This document shows positions 12,627 through 24,600 of a DNA stretch of 64,000 nucleotides, piece by piece. The position numbers and the translations under genes were made by a program. Position 1 is the stretch's first letter. Each line of letters opens with the position of its first letter. Origin of the DNA: Malania oleifera (Eukaryota; Streptophyta; Magnoliopsida; Santalales; Ximeniaceae); the NCBI RefSeq assembly GCF_029873635.1, contig NC_080422.1:1344001-1408000 (forward strand), read 5' to 3'. A model generated the notes under the pieces. That model saw nothing but the letters and a program-made list of their open reading frames with translations. It did not search any database and was not told where the DNA came from.

Positions 12627-15600
12627 AGAGGTGCAACCACACATCTTAGATAGAGTGTGGTATGGGAAAGGCGACTGGTGGCCTAAGTAAAGTACTCCCC
12701 GATGCAGAAATTAAGGTCTTCATCCGATGCAGTAATTCCGGGTGACCTTGCCTTCGGGCATAGGGTAGGCACCATCGTACTACTTTATGTTTGACTTAGG
12801 TATAGCCGGCCGGCTATATGCTAGGTCCAGCCTCCGGGCCACACAACCCGTCATGGGGGTAAGCATGTCGTATGTTATGTTTAGCGTGACGATGCTAAGT
12901 CAGCAGTACAGGTTGTATCTTCTAGGCATATATGGGCATATTTCCTATAGAAAGAACTATATTGAGCCAGCAGTATATATTTTCAGATATACAATTCAGT
13001 ATAGTCTTAAAATGCCAGTTAAATGATTTAAAAGTTAGCCGTAATATGTACACACAAAATCTCATGTTAACCACACACTGATGATAATATAATCCGTCTT
13101 ACTGAGAGGTGTCTCACCCTATCATACAATTCATGTTTCAAGTCCTTCGAGGGATCAAGTTTAGCGTACCACCAAGCTGGTTTTTCATCGTTGTTTGTTT
13201 TGTCAGAACCGGTGAGTCATAGACAGTAGCTATGTTCCTTTTGGAGGTTGTAATAGCAAAGTATGGATGTAGTATGTATGTTGGGAAACAGTTAGAAACT
13301 CTAGTATGTGTTTGATGCATTAGTATGTAATTTCCGCTGTGTATGCATATGATGATCAGTATGGAACACCCGTTCCCCTTATTTGGGTGGGTTGTATATG
13401 TATGGTATCAGAGAAATGTATGTTATGTATGTTTAGTAGCACTCCGGGCCCTCCTAGAGGGTCGGGGCATTACAAAGAATGAGGCATCTCCTGAGACAAA
13501 CTAAGACAATCCCAAACTAAACAAATAAAAATGCCCAAGAGAAGAGATTATCAAGTCAGCATGTTCCTCCAATCTCTTTGAAAATCCTGGAAGTTCACCT
13601 CTTTAAAAAATCCATGACCGACACACCACAGTGAGGCTAAGTACTTAATTTTTTCCCAAACCAACATGTAGTTTAATTTTTTCCCAGATAATATTTGAGT
13701 ACCATAATACCACGAAAAAACCACACTTCCATAATGTTGTCCATCGTTCCTTATACCAAATCCTAAAGGATATATCTAAAAAATCTTCAATCGAAGGAGG
13801 ACAAACCTAGCTTTCACCCATAACACCAAAAAGCATATTCCATATGCTCCAAGCAAATTCACATTGCAAAAGAAGGAGAAATTGTCTTAAGAGTTCTGGC
13901 AATAGAGCACAAACATGGAGCGAGAGAGCCTGCATAGGTCTCCTAATTTGAAACAAATACTAGATGAAATTTAATCTAACCAAATGTGCCTTCAAGGTTT
14001 TCTATTATAACTTCACCAGTTTGTGGTTAAAATTTAAATAAAATAAAAAAATAAAAATAAAAATAAAAAGGAGGAAAGTTGAAGCACATCTGAAGAAGAA
14101 ATAAGCCTTGTCAAGCACATCACCAACTGGAATATCCACAAAGTTTAGAATCTCATAGGAAAAATTGTAGCCCCAAGCTAGTTCATCTCCAAGGCAGCCA
14201 AAACATGCCTCCCATTCTTCACTCAAAATGGTACTAGAGTTCAAGTAGAATGAGTAGTGTTACAATGCCTCAGAAGAACTTAAAAGATTCAAAATATCAC
14301 CTCGAGTAACCAAACTTGTGCCTAGTGAGTTTTTTTGCTTATACCTAGCAAGTTTTGGCTACAATGTTAGTCCAATCCTAGTCAAGGAAGAGGAATAATC
14401 ATGTTCCTCGTATAAAAAGGGACCAAAATTATGATATCAATGAGTAAAGAAGTCGGACTACGCCTCTATAATTTCACAAGGAAGCTAAAGCCTACTTATA
14501 TGTCCGCACAATCATTAAAGTGACCAACCACCCCATCAAGCAAGTGCAACAGAAGCTCCACACTTCGGAAGGCTAATGACATGGTCAATTGAGTTGAGCA
14601 AGTTCAAGCCTACATTGGCCATAAACCTCTACAATATTTAAGAGCATGCACCCTCCTAGATGAGCATGGGGTTGGAGAGGATGCAATATAAACCCTTTAT
14701 GTGGGAGCTCTATGGCATATGGGAGTGGAACTTGCCCGATTTTGGTCTCTCTAAATGAAAGCATTACAGGGTGTGCACTGTTGTTTGAATTCAAAGCAAC
14801 AAATAATGAAGCCATGCACGAAGCGTTGTAATCAGGCTAACTTTAGCTTAGAGCACAAACTATTTGAGAGTTTACAATGATTCACAATTACTGGTCAACC
14901 AAGTGTTAAGGACATTCAAAGCCTAGAACCAATAATATTTAATGAAGTAGTACCATCAAAAGCAAAAGAAGAAGTAGCTACGTTCTAATTAATCAAGACC
15001 GACCATATCCAAGAATTGAGAACTTGTTAAAAGCACTCTCCGAACTGATCATCTCCACAACCACTAGACTCCAGTGCATCCTTGTCCTAGAAACTATTCC
15101 TTTTAAAAGCATTGACAACATGGATCTGAGTATGCCAACCCTTGTAGAAGCATTGACAATTCCAAGTATGCCAAATCACCACCGAGTGCATATGCAGGAA
15201 TTAGTCGTGGAGCAGTCTTCTCACCCATTAAAAAAGGCATCTCCAACTCTCCAGACCACAAGGCTCCCCACTTTGCGAGGTAGCAGGAAGGTCATCACAT
15301 GTATGCAGCCCTACCCCTGCTTTTATGCAGAGAGGATGTTTCCTTGGACTCTCTGCTTTTATGCAGAAAGTTTTCTTGCCCAAAAAACTCTATTAATGGC
15401 ACTACTCTCTATTAATGGTACTGCTAGCCAATCTCAAAAAAAAACGCACAGAATTTGCCAAGAAATGCAACATTTTCAACCTACATTCCTGCACACCCCT
15501 TCTAGCGATGACTTTAACATGAACAGCCAGTCCTCTCTTTTCCGAGTGAGGGTGCACCACCTTGGTCCCTTCAAAAAAATTAACCAGGTCAAGGAATGGT

Positions 15601-18600
15601 GGTGCCACTTTAACATTTCACATGGTGAAGCAAGGACTAAAGCAGGCCTATCAAAGTTCCATCTACAAGTCAGTGATATGCTGATTTGCAGTACCAAGTA
15701 ACCATCTGAGGGAAAATTGCCCCAAACTTCCATGAAAGTTGATCTCTATTTAAAGAAAGTATGAACAACGGGGGAAAAAACAAAATCATTCTTACTCCTT
15801 AATCCCCTTTTTTGAATCCCTATAGCTCTTTTCTAACTTACGCATCAGAACTCTACTCGGCCTATGTTCTTTGTTTGCAGGACCAACTGTGGAGTACCCA
15901 ACCCTGACCAAAAATTTGCAACAACAAAAAGAATTATTCAGATAAACAGCTACCTGGCAGAGTTTGATGGGCCTCATCATCAGATGTATTCCTTGGTGAA
16001 TTATGTGTGGATGACAAAATTAAGTCATTGGCCTCAATAGAGGAAGAGGGACCACTATTTGCAGCCATGGTTGGGGCAGGAGGGATATTCTTCTTGACAG
16101 AATCTACTGCTTTTAAAGAGTCATCATCTATATTCCTCTTGATAGAAGCATCCACTGTATATGCTAAATCCTGTCTCCTCTGATCAGGTGATGGCAGTGT
16201 TCGATCAGTTTTCTTAGCTTCATCATCAATTTCACGAGAACTGTGAGCCCCATCTTTGGGTACATCCTTGTTTCTTCTCCTAGAAACCTATAACAATGTT
16301 TTAGACAGAACTTGTAACAGAAACCAAACAAATATTAACAACCTTTGCTTTCAAACACTGAAAAATACATAGTGAATTTATTCATATATTCCATTAAGGA
16401 ACATAGAAAAGTAAGGGCCTTACCAGACTATGATCCTTTCCTCCAGAACTGGAAGAACGCTTTATTAGTATGCTTGTAGCAGTTTGAGAAGCAAACGGAG
16501 GAAAGCTACCCGTGTGACGCACACGTGGCACCCGAGGTACTCTAGGAGAGCTGTTGAGTTCTTGATGCAGAAGTAAAGCAAGCTGACAAAAAAAGGGAAA
16601 AAGAAAATCACATCAAAAGTCAAGCTATCATGTCATAACTTCATTTTGATAAAAAAGAATGGCACTTCTGTACACACCTCTTCATCACTTAGGGTGGTAG
16701 GAGCAGATGACGGTGCAGAGTGTGGTGTTGATGATGTATGATTTGACTTAGAAGATGGAACGCTAGTGGACTGGCTAAACTTTTCACCTCTTTGTGCTAA
16801 ACCAGGGCCAGGAATCTTATTTTCTGCAGGTAAAGACCTCTGTGTTTGCAGTGAACCAGCAGATTCACCAGTTCCTGAAGTAACTGCAACATTATGCGCC
16901 GCAGATGCCTTGGAAAATGAGTTCATCGCTGGATCCTTAGAATCTGGCAAGGGCTGCTTGGAAACAGAAGCATGTGGAATCCTGCTCAAATGTGATGCTT
17001 TTAAAGCAGAATTTGCAGAGGATTTTGGACGATCCTTCACTGTCTTCCTCAGCATTCCATGCCTGTCTTCCTCCCCCACTATGTCACTAGCAGCATGATC
17101 CTTCTTCATACTAATATTACACGTTACCCGTTGTTTGGTAACAGAAGCAAGGTTGTGAGAATTCACAGTTTTACAATTATCAGAAATCGGTGATTTGGAT
17201 ACCATAACAGAGGATGAAGGGGAGGAAGATTTTTCAACACCTGATACTGTTTTACACTGACTCTGTAGAACACAGGGGCTTGAGCTTGTTCTACCAGATT
17301 TTGAGGGCTCTTCAAGAAGTTCTGAAGCATGTCTGGGCTCTTTAGAACTTTTTTGAACAACCATGGAACTTTCTGAGCACTCAAGTTCTCGCTTACACTG
17401 ATGAAGATCAGCAGATAACTCATCAGGCTTGTCAATATGACAATCATTGACAGCATTGGAACTCCTGTCAATATCTTGAACCTTACAGTCACTGGACGGC
17501 GAGCTGCTTGCCAAAGCAGCATTCACTGTAGTATTTTCAGGCAGGTGATCACCGGATTCCCCTTGCTGAGCCATGTGATTGATCTCCTCCAACTTTACTT
17601 CAACAGAAGGAGAAGAAAGCATGACCCCTCCACAGTTAACAAAATCTTCTTCTGTTTTCATTTTAACAAGAGGCTGTCCAGAGTTCACTGAAATGTTGCC
17701 ATTTGACTTTTGCAGAATCAGATCGTCTTTGATTTCCAGTACAGCACTAGCCATATCTTCAGAGAGTTTTGTCTTGTGTACATCAATCACAACACTTTTA
17801 GAAGAATGCTCTACACTGGCATCCAAATTATTAACATCCGTGCTAACCCCCTAATGCAATTATGAATGAAATGTCAACCAAAAGCATACAAGTAAAAATA
17901 GTCAGATTAACTTCAAAAATAAGTAAGCCAGTAACTGAAGCATCATAATATTTCTTCGTAATGCAATATCTATGTTCCGGCATTCAAAACTGCTTGCCAA
18001 GAAGGATAAATACAACTCATCACAACTTTGTCATTGGCCAAAGGAAAGGCATCCAAAAAAACATTTAACTCATAGAATCAAGAGTACTAGTTCCAAGAAT
18101 GAAAGCAATGCAAGAATCAAGACTACGATTCAGCAGTAAGCCAGTAACTGAACCATCATAACATTTCTTCTTAGAGCAATATCTATCTTCTGGCAATCAA
18201 AACTGCTTGCCAAGAAGGATAAATAGATTACAATTCATCATGACTTTATCATTGCCAAAAGAAAGGCATTTAAAAGAACATGAAACTCATAGAATCAAGA
18301 GTAGGAGTTTCAAAAATGAGAGCAACGCAAGAATCAAGACTACAGTTCTAAAAGTAGCACAATAAATTGATTACTGTTCATGATCAACAAATACAGAAAA
18401 TACAGGGAAAAAAATCTCTTAACAGGCTTCTGTCGTTGCACTGGAAGCTTGCGGGGGTGATTGTAAAATTAGTTATAACTCGTACAGTGAAATCGTTTTT
18501 TAACATATTTGTTTGCTTAGTAATTGCAATAAGCATTTTATTTTAATTGAATTAATGAAGTTTTCTTAATATCAAAGTTAGTCGTCCTAGTTGAAAAGAT

Positions 18601-21600
18601 AAAGACTATTGTTCTAGAGCAATAGATTGATAACTATTTATGATCAATCATGCAGCAGCCTGGGGGACAGGATCTCTAAGGTCTTCACATCAAAGACTAG
18701 CACGTCAACTCTGGGCTAATTGACTATAGAACAAGTGTAAGGGGGCATTTTTTTGCATTTAATAGCCTCTAAATAGAGGCTGGGTGACTCTAAATGGTCC
18801 AACATTCAGTGAACTGGTAGTGTTTGTTGAGCATCTGAATAAACTTTGAATTGGCTCTGACCGAATCAGCATCTCCCTCATATGCTGACTCGGTCAGCAC
18901 AAAATTAAAGCCACACGTGAACACATTAGCCCCCCCTAAAAACACCAAATTACTTACAAAGCCCAAACCCTAAACGCCCTTCTCTCCTCTTTTCTCCATG
19001 CACAGTCATGTCTGTCCTCTCTTCTGACTTTCCACACTCAGCTACACACAGCCTCCAGGCCCTCCACGCACAGCCATCGCACCTCTCCTCCATGCAGTCA
19101 CGCCTATTCTCTCTTCTCTCTTCTCCACACACAGTTGCTCCTATTCTCTCTTGTCCACACACAATCACGCACAGGATTCTGGTGGAATCTAGGAACATGA
19201 GAATGCTTTGCTGATGAGGATCCTCTTCTGTGATACCAGTTTATATAATTTCTGTCAGCATAATAATTTTCTCTAATATTTTTTAGAATGTGAGAGAAGA
19301 AGAAGAAGAAGAAAAGGAAGAGGGATTAAGAACAGACCAGCAATTTTTAAGCACGTTTCAAAATTTTTTCACTCTTTTGCACAATACATCAAAAACAGAC
19401 CTGCAACTTTTAATTGCTGTCAGTTTGTTCAGTTTATATACATTTGGTTTTTATTTATAAGTTATAACTAAAAATTTTTTCTTTTTTTTTTATTTTTTTA
19501 GGTTTCATAAAAATGTTTAAGGGTTGAAATCGTAAAAAAAATTATTCATATGCACATTTTGTCAAACGACCAAAATTATTCAGCATTCAGGGGTTCATTT
19601 TAGTTCTAATTCCAGTTCACAAATTCAGAACTGAATTCAGCATTCAGTGCTTAATGCTTAATTTTGTCGAACACCCCCTAAGTCTGCACAAAAGCAGCTT
19701 TTTTTTAACATACTTATTTACTAATAAATTGCAATAAGTGGTGTATTTTAATAATAATATATATACATATATATATATATATATATTTATATATATGCAC
19801 ACATAAGTATGCCCAAGTTGAAACACACATGTCAAGAGTCAGTTTTCCGCAAATGAGAACTGAGGATCAGAGTTGTTTAAGGCGGAACTAGGCAGGCAGC
19901 TCTGCTTCTTAAACATCCTAGCATCCCCCACACTTGCCCCAAGAACGGCATCCAATACATGCATACCTCCTGCAAAAGCTGCCTAAGAACTAGAAATGGT
20001 ACTCCCAATCATCTCTTACATCCTATCAGCAAGAACCTTAGCAATGATCTTACAAACACTCATAGTCAACCTAACAACAACAACAAGCCTCAGGTCCCAT
20101 TAGGTGGGGTCAGCTACATGAATCCTTTTTTACCAACTCACCTAATCGAGGGCAATATATCTTGCTAGCTTAAGAGTTATTAAGTCCTTCATCACAATCT
20201 CATTCCAAGTTATTTTATGTCTACCACCAACACCCCTTTTAATACCAAAATCAATAACTAACTCCTCCTCACTAGTGTGTTGTTTAGTCTGCGTCTCAAA
20301 TGCCCAAACCATCTATGCCACCCCTCCCTTATCTTGTCACCGACCGGTGTTATGCCTAGTTTTTTGCATACATGTCTGCTCTTTAATTTATCTTTTAATG
20401 TTATTCCACTCATCAACCTGAACATTCGCATTTCGGCAAATTTTACATTTTGCATATGAGGTTTCTTAGAGCCTGTTTGGTATCGTTTCTATTTTCTGTT
20501 TTCTGTTTTTATTTCTCCACAATGAATAAATAGATTATAAAAACATATTTGTTTATGATGTCAGCTTTCTGGTCTGTTGCCAGTTTTCAGCTGTTAGACA
20601 AAATACTAAAAACCAAATTTTATGATTTTCTGTTATTTTGGAAATCTGTTGCCAAAACCTTTACAATTCAGAAATAGTTTTTTTGGATTAAATTATTCAT
20701 TTTATACACTTTTAAATTAAAATCAAATTAAATGATCATATGGACTTAAATATAATTAAAAATATAGCCAATTACAAAATACTTTTACCATTTTTCAATT
20801 GTCATGTCCAATAAAATTTTTATAAAGTGAATTTTGAAAATAGAACAATTAAATAAAATAATATAATAAATTTTATTTTAATTATAGTAATTTTTTAATG
20901 TGTATTATTCGTAATTTTATTATTTTAATCATATTTTTAAAATATTATTTGATTTAAAGATGAAAACAAGCATTTTTTAATTAAGTTTTTAATTTGCATT
21001 AATTTTGAAAATGCTTACAAAACAGGTTACTAGTTTCTAGTTTTTAATTTTTGTTCCTAGTTTTTAGTTTTTGCTTCTCTAATTTTTGACAGTGATATTA
21101 AACGGCCCTTTAGTTGCCCAACATTCTAATCCATAAAACATGGCTAGTATTATAGTCGTCTTGTAAAACTTTCCTTTTAACTTTAAAGATATTCTAAAAC
21201 CTCACAACACGCTTAATACAATCCTCCATTTTACCCAACTTGCTTTAACTCTATGCACCACATCCTCCTCAATTTCTCCTTCCGCTTGCATAATATATCC
21301 AAGATACCAATATCTACTAGAGCAATTAATTTATTGACTATCAAGTTTATCATCCTTATCTCTAGTACACTTCCTTACGCTGCTAAAATTACGTTTCATA
21401 TATTCTATCTTATTTCTACTCATCCTAAAACATTTAAACTCTAATGCAGTTCTACAAGATTCTAACTTAGATTCCACTCTACTCCTACTTTCATCAATCA
21501 TGACAATATCATCTGCAAAAAACATACACTAAGAGATCTTGTTTTGGATAATCCTAGTGAGTTCATCAATCACTAACACAAAAAGATAAAGGCTCAAAGT

Positions 21601-24600
21601 AGAACCATGATGTACATCTATTGTAATAGGAAATTCTTTAAGACTCCCTTGCCACAGTCCTACCATTACTTGTTACTCTATCATATATATCCTTAAAGAC
21701 TTCATTATAATTACTGCTTACTCTAAAACCCACCAAAGGACTTCCCTAAGTACTCTATCACATGCTTTCTCTAGGTCAACAAAAATCAAATGCATGACCC
21801 TTTTCTTTTCCTTAAACATTCCCATTAATCTTCTTAAAAGATAAATAACTTTTGTTGCCGACCTTTCATACATAAAACTAAATTGATTATCTAAAACCCT
21901 CGTTTCTAGTCTTATTTTTTGCTCAATAACATTTTCCTACAATCTCATCGTATGTCTCATGATCTTAATTCCGCGATGGTTATTACAAGTTTGAATATTG
22001 CCTTTGTTTTTATAAAAAGGTATTATCCTACTTTTCCTCCATCCCTCCGACATTTTCTTAGTTTCTACAATGGTGTTGAATAGATTAGTTAATCATATAC
22101 TTCATTTATCCCTTAAACATTTCCAAACTTCAATTGGTATGTTATCTAGTCCTATTATTAGCTTGACTCATAGGCCCAAAATCACCAACTCTAACAGAAG
22201 AACCTTTCTTCAGAACTATGGTGATAAAAGTCGAATTCATACTCATGGAGACTACCCCATTAGCAAGAAAGTCCTGAAACAACTTGAAGAGATCCACCCC
22301 AACCACATCCCAGCAATCTTGAGAGAAGACCAAATTTAACCCATCCGCACCTAGAGCTTTTTTCCCTATCCATTCTAAACACGGCCTGATTAAATCTCAT
22401 CCCTTGAAAGTTCGCACCATCCAAACCAACAAACAACCAAGATCAGGCACCAATCCAAGCCCTCAATAACAGGACGATAAGGGTTCTCCTCCTCGTATAA
22501 ATTTCTAAAGAAACCGACAATATCCTCCAAAATACTTGTAGGATCCCTAATGACAATACCCCCATCAAATTCTTTTAAAAACCATGTTTTTTTCGCTTAA
22601 CACAAAAGGAAAGAAAGTAGCAAAGCTCTCTCTATTTGTGTGTGTCAAATGAATAGTGTTGTTTCTCACAAGTCACAACCCACAAGACAGCATTACAAAC
22701 AAAAGAATAAGATTGGACAAAATGGTATACAGTAATATTTCCATAATAGACAATTAATATAATATATCAAGAGGGAAGAAGGCAAATGTAAGATTAATCT
22801 TATAAACCAAATATATTTGGGAGTGCATGTGTGAATAGTTAAATTGTGTGAATATTGGGTAAATAAAAACAAATCTCCTTTATAATAATATTGACACCAA
22901 AATAGATAGATAAATGAGTTTTATGGAGCCAGCACAAATGGCTTTTTAGCAATAAGTGAGTAGCTAAGGAAAAGAAATCTAGCACCAAGGCAGAAGATAA
23001 ACAAATTAGATGAGGCTGGATTTTGACCATTGTTTAGAAATTTTCTGAAGCACAATTTTTCCCCAGGAGGCAACCTTGCTAGGCAATTTTGTGGATGCTT
23101 ATACAGATTTAAATTTTTTTTTAGTTTAAAAAATAATAATAAAACAAACAAAAAATAAATAAAAATAACAAAAAAAAAACCTGCATCTTAGAGCGATCAC
23201 TGGAGAGTTTGTGTATTGAGGATGAGTGGAGACCACTGGCAACTAGTTTTCCATGGACCCACCGGGTGTTCTATTGGTGTTTCAGTGTTGAACTGAACAT
23301 TAACATCAACGAGGTCCATATTGCCTAAAATGATTTGACCCAAAATCCTTCAACAGAACCACTGTTTCCTATAATTTTTGTCACTTTTTATCTGGAAGTA
23401 GAAAGAAATAACTATAGTTTGATTCTGTATAAATAGTTCAACATGTAAAGCTGAAACAGAACAGGCCAATCCACATTTGCATTATACCAGATCTGGTGGT
23501 AAATGAATTAGACCTGTAGAACGCTGTGCCACTACCATTAACATGATAAAAACTTTAAAACTACCAATCCTAGAGAACACAATACAGATCAAAGTGAAGG
23601 ACGACATACACTTGTCAGATTATCAACAAACCCAACAGTGTTTACCCCAAAGGAATATCCACGGAAGAAACATCAGAGTTGAGCAGAGGGCTCAGGGCAA
23701 TCATTCTTGAATGATTACAATTGAAGAAACACATTGTTTAATTTGTTTGCTATAATGGTGAAAACTGAAAACATAAAAAGAAGAATAGTGGATGAGTGGG
23801 AAAACATGATAGTAGTAGCAAGGATGCTGAGGTAGTGGCACCACGGCATTTACAAAAGATTGTGGCCAGAGCAGTTGTGCTGTGATACAGGGATGGATAT
23901 TTGTGCACTGGCAGTGCCATCCTCACTTCTGTTACTGTAGCAACCAGACCGATGGTAATAACAAAATAGTGATGTTGTCTATATTTTACGGAAATTATCA
24001 CCAAAATTTTCCTATAGTAGTGTGATTTAATTACAGGTTAGGTTGGGAGCGTGATGGAGGCAATGGTAGCCATTGACTGCGGGATAAGATATCTGTTTAA
24101 AACAACAAACCAAATTCCTGAACCTACCAGTGTTTGAGACAGTATGGATAAAACACTAAAAAATTCCCACAAGTAAAACAATGATGACAATATCTTAATT
24201 ACACTGATAGCAGAAGACATGCACCACATTAAAGCATACCTCTTCATTTACAAGAGCACTCCCAATATCATTCCTTTCTAAAACTGATCCTGTGCCATCA
24301 TTCATTTTGAAAGAACCCTCAATTGTTGCAGGAACCTGATGAACAGCCTTGTCTTCCTTTGCTCCTGCTCCAATTGAAGAATTATGCTTAGAGATGTCAG
24401 AGGAAAAGGCTTCTGGATTTTGCTCTTTAACTGCCAAGCTGTTTTGGGGCTTCTCAACAATATCGCCCACTGCAAATGTATCATCTGATACAGGCTCTCG
24501 GGCCACACTGTCCTTCAAATTCTCGCTCTTGGTGTTATGAGTATCAGACTTGGGAATCTTGGGACCTCTGTCTTCATAAAATTCCAATTGTTTTGCACCA

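Larger units (their letters stand above)
6180..15900 (+). mobile_element. Decayed Tat/Ogre-like Ty3-gypsy retrotransposon (outer element of intron 5)
   Basis: Fragments in correct order on the plus strand are gag (about 6660-7220), a gag C-terminal block reading HLKNAIDPFIRQGM (about 7600), a reverse-transcriptase piece with the catalytic VDDM box (about 11000-11210) and RNase H (about 14460-15110). Two LTR-like segments flank them and share a block around CTTCCATGAAAGTT plus AAAGAAAG-ATGA and CATTCTTA (6270-6380 and 15730-15800). Just inside the left one is CACCACTTATGGGAA, a decayed version of the GCCGTCTGTGGGAA typical at the primer-binding region of Tat elements. All frames carry many stops. 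Integrase was not found. Exact termini and target duplication are unresolved, so the coordinates are approximate. Confidence 0.65.
5954..15953 (-). other. PHD gene intron 5, 10.0 kb, filled by retrotransposons
   Basis: Bounded by donor CCAG|GTAGC at 15952-15953 and acceptor CACTACAG at 5954-5956, with matched phase (1). Nearly all of it is a decayed Tat-type gypsy element in the opposite orientation to the gene, with three further insertions inside. The first about 225 bases at the low end (5957-6180) are ordinary intron. Confidence 0.8.
17851..24239 (-). other. PHD gene intron 2, 6.4 kb, with nested LINEs and MITEs
   Basis: Donor GAG|GTATGC at 24238-24239, acceptor ATTAG at 17851-17852, both phase 0. 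It contains a 213-bp tandem duplication, a probable MITE, and an L1-like LINE interrupted by an RTE LINE that is itself interrupted by a MITE. No further coding exon was found inside. Confidence 0.8.

Noticed and set aside
15024-15701. Open frame of 225 codons on the plus strand, one of the longest in the window after the PHD exons
   Set aside because: It starts inside the decayed Tat RNase H-integrase linker and continues through unconserved, compositionally odd sequence into a putative LTR. No family resemblance beyond the first 35 residues.
16766-17854. Antisense frames opposite PHD exon 3
   Set aside because: Shadows of the real minus-strand coding exon, whose phases and splice sites are consistent.
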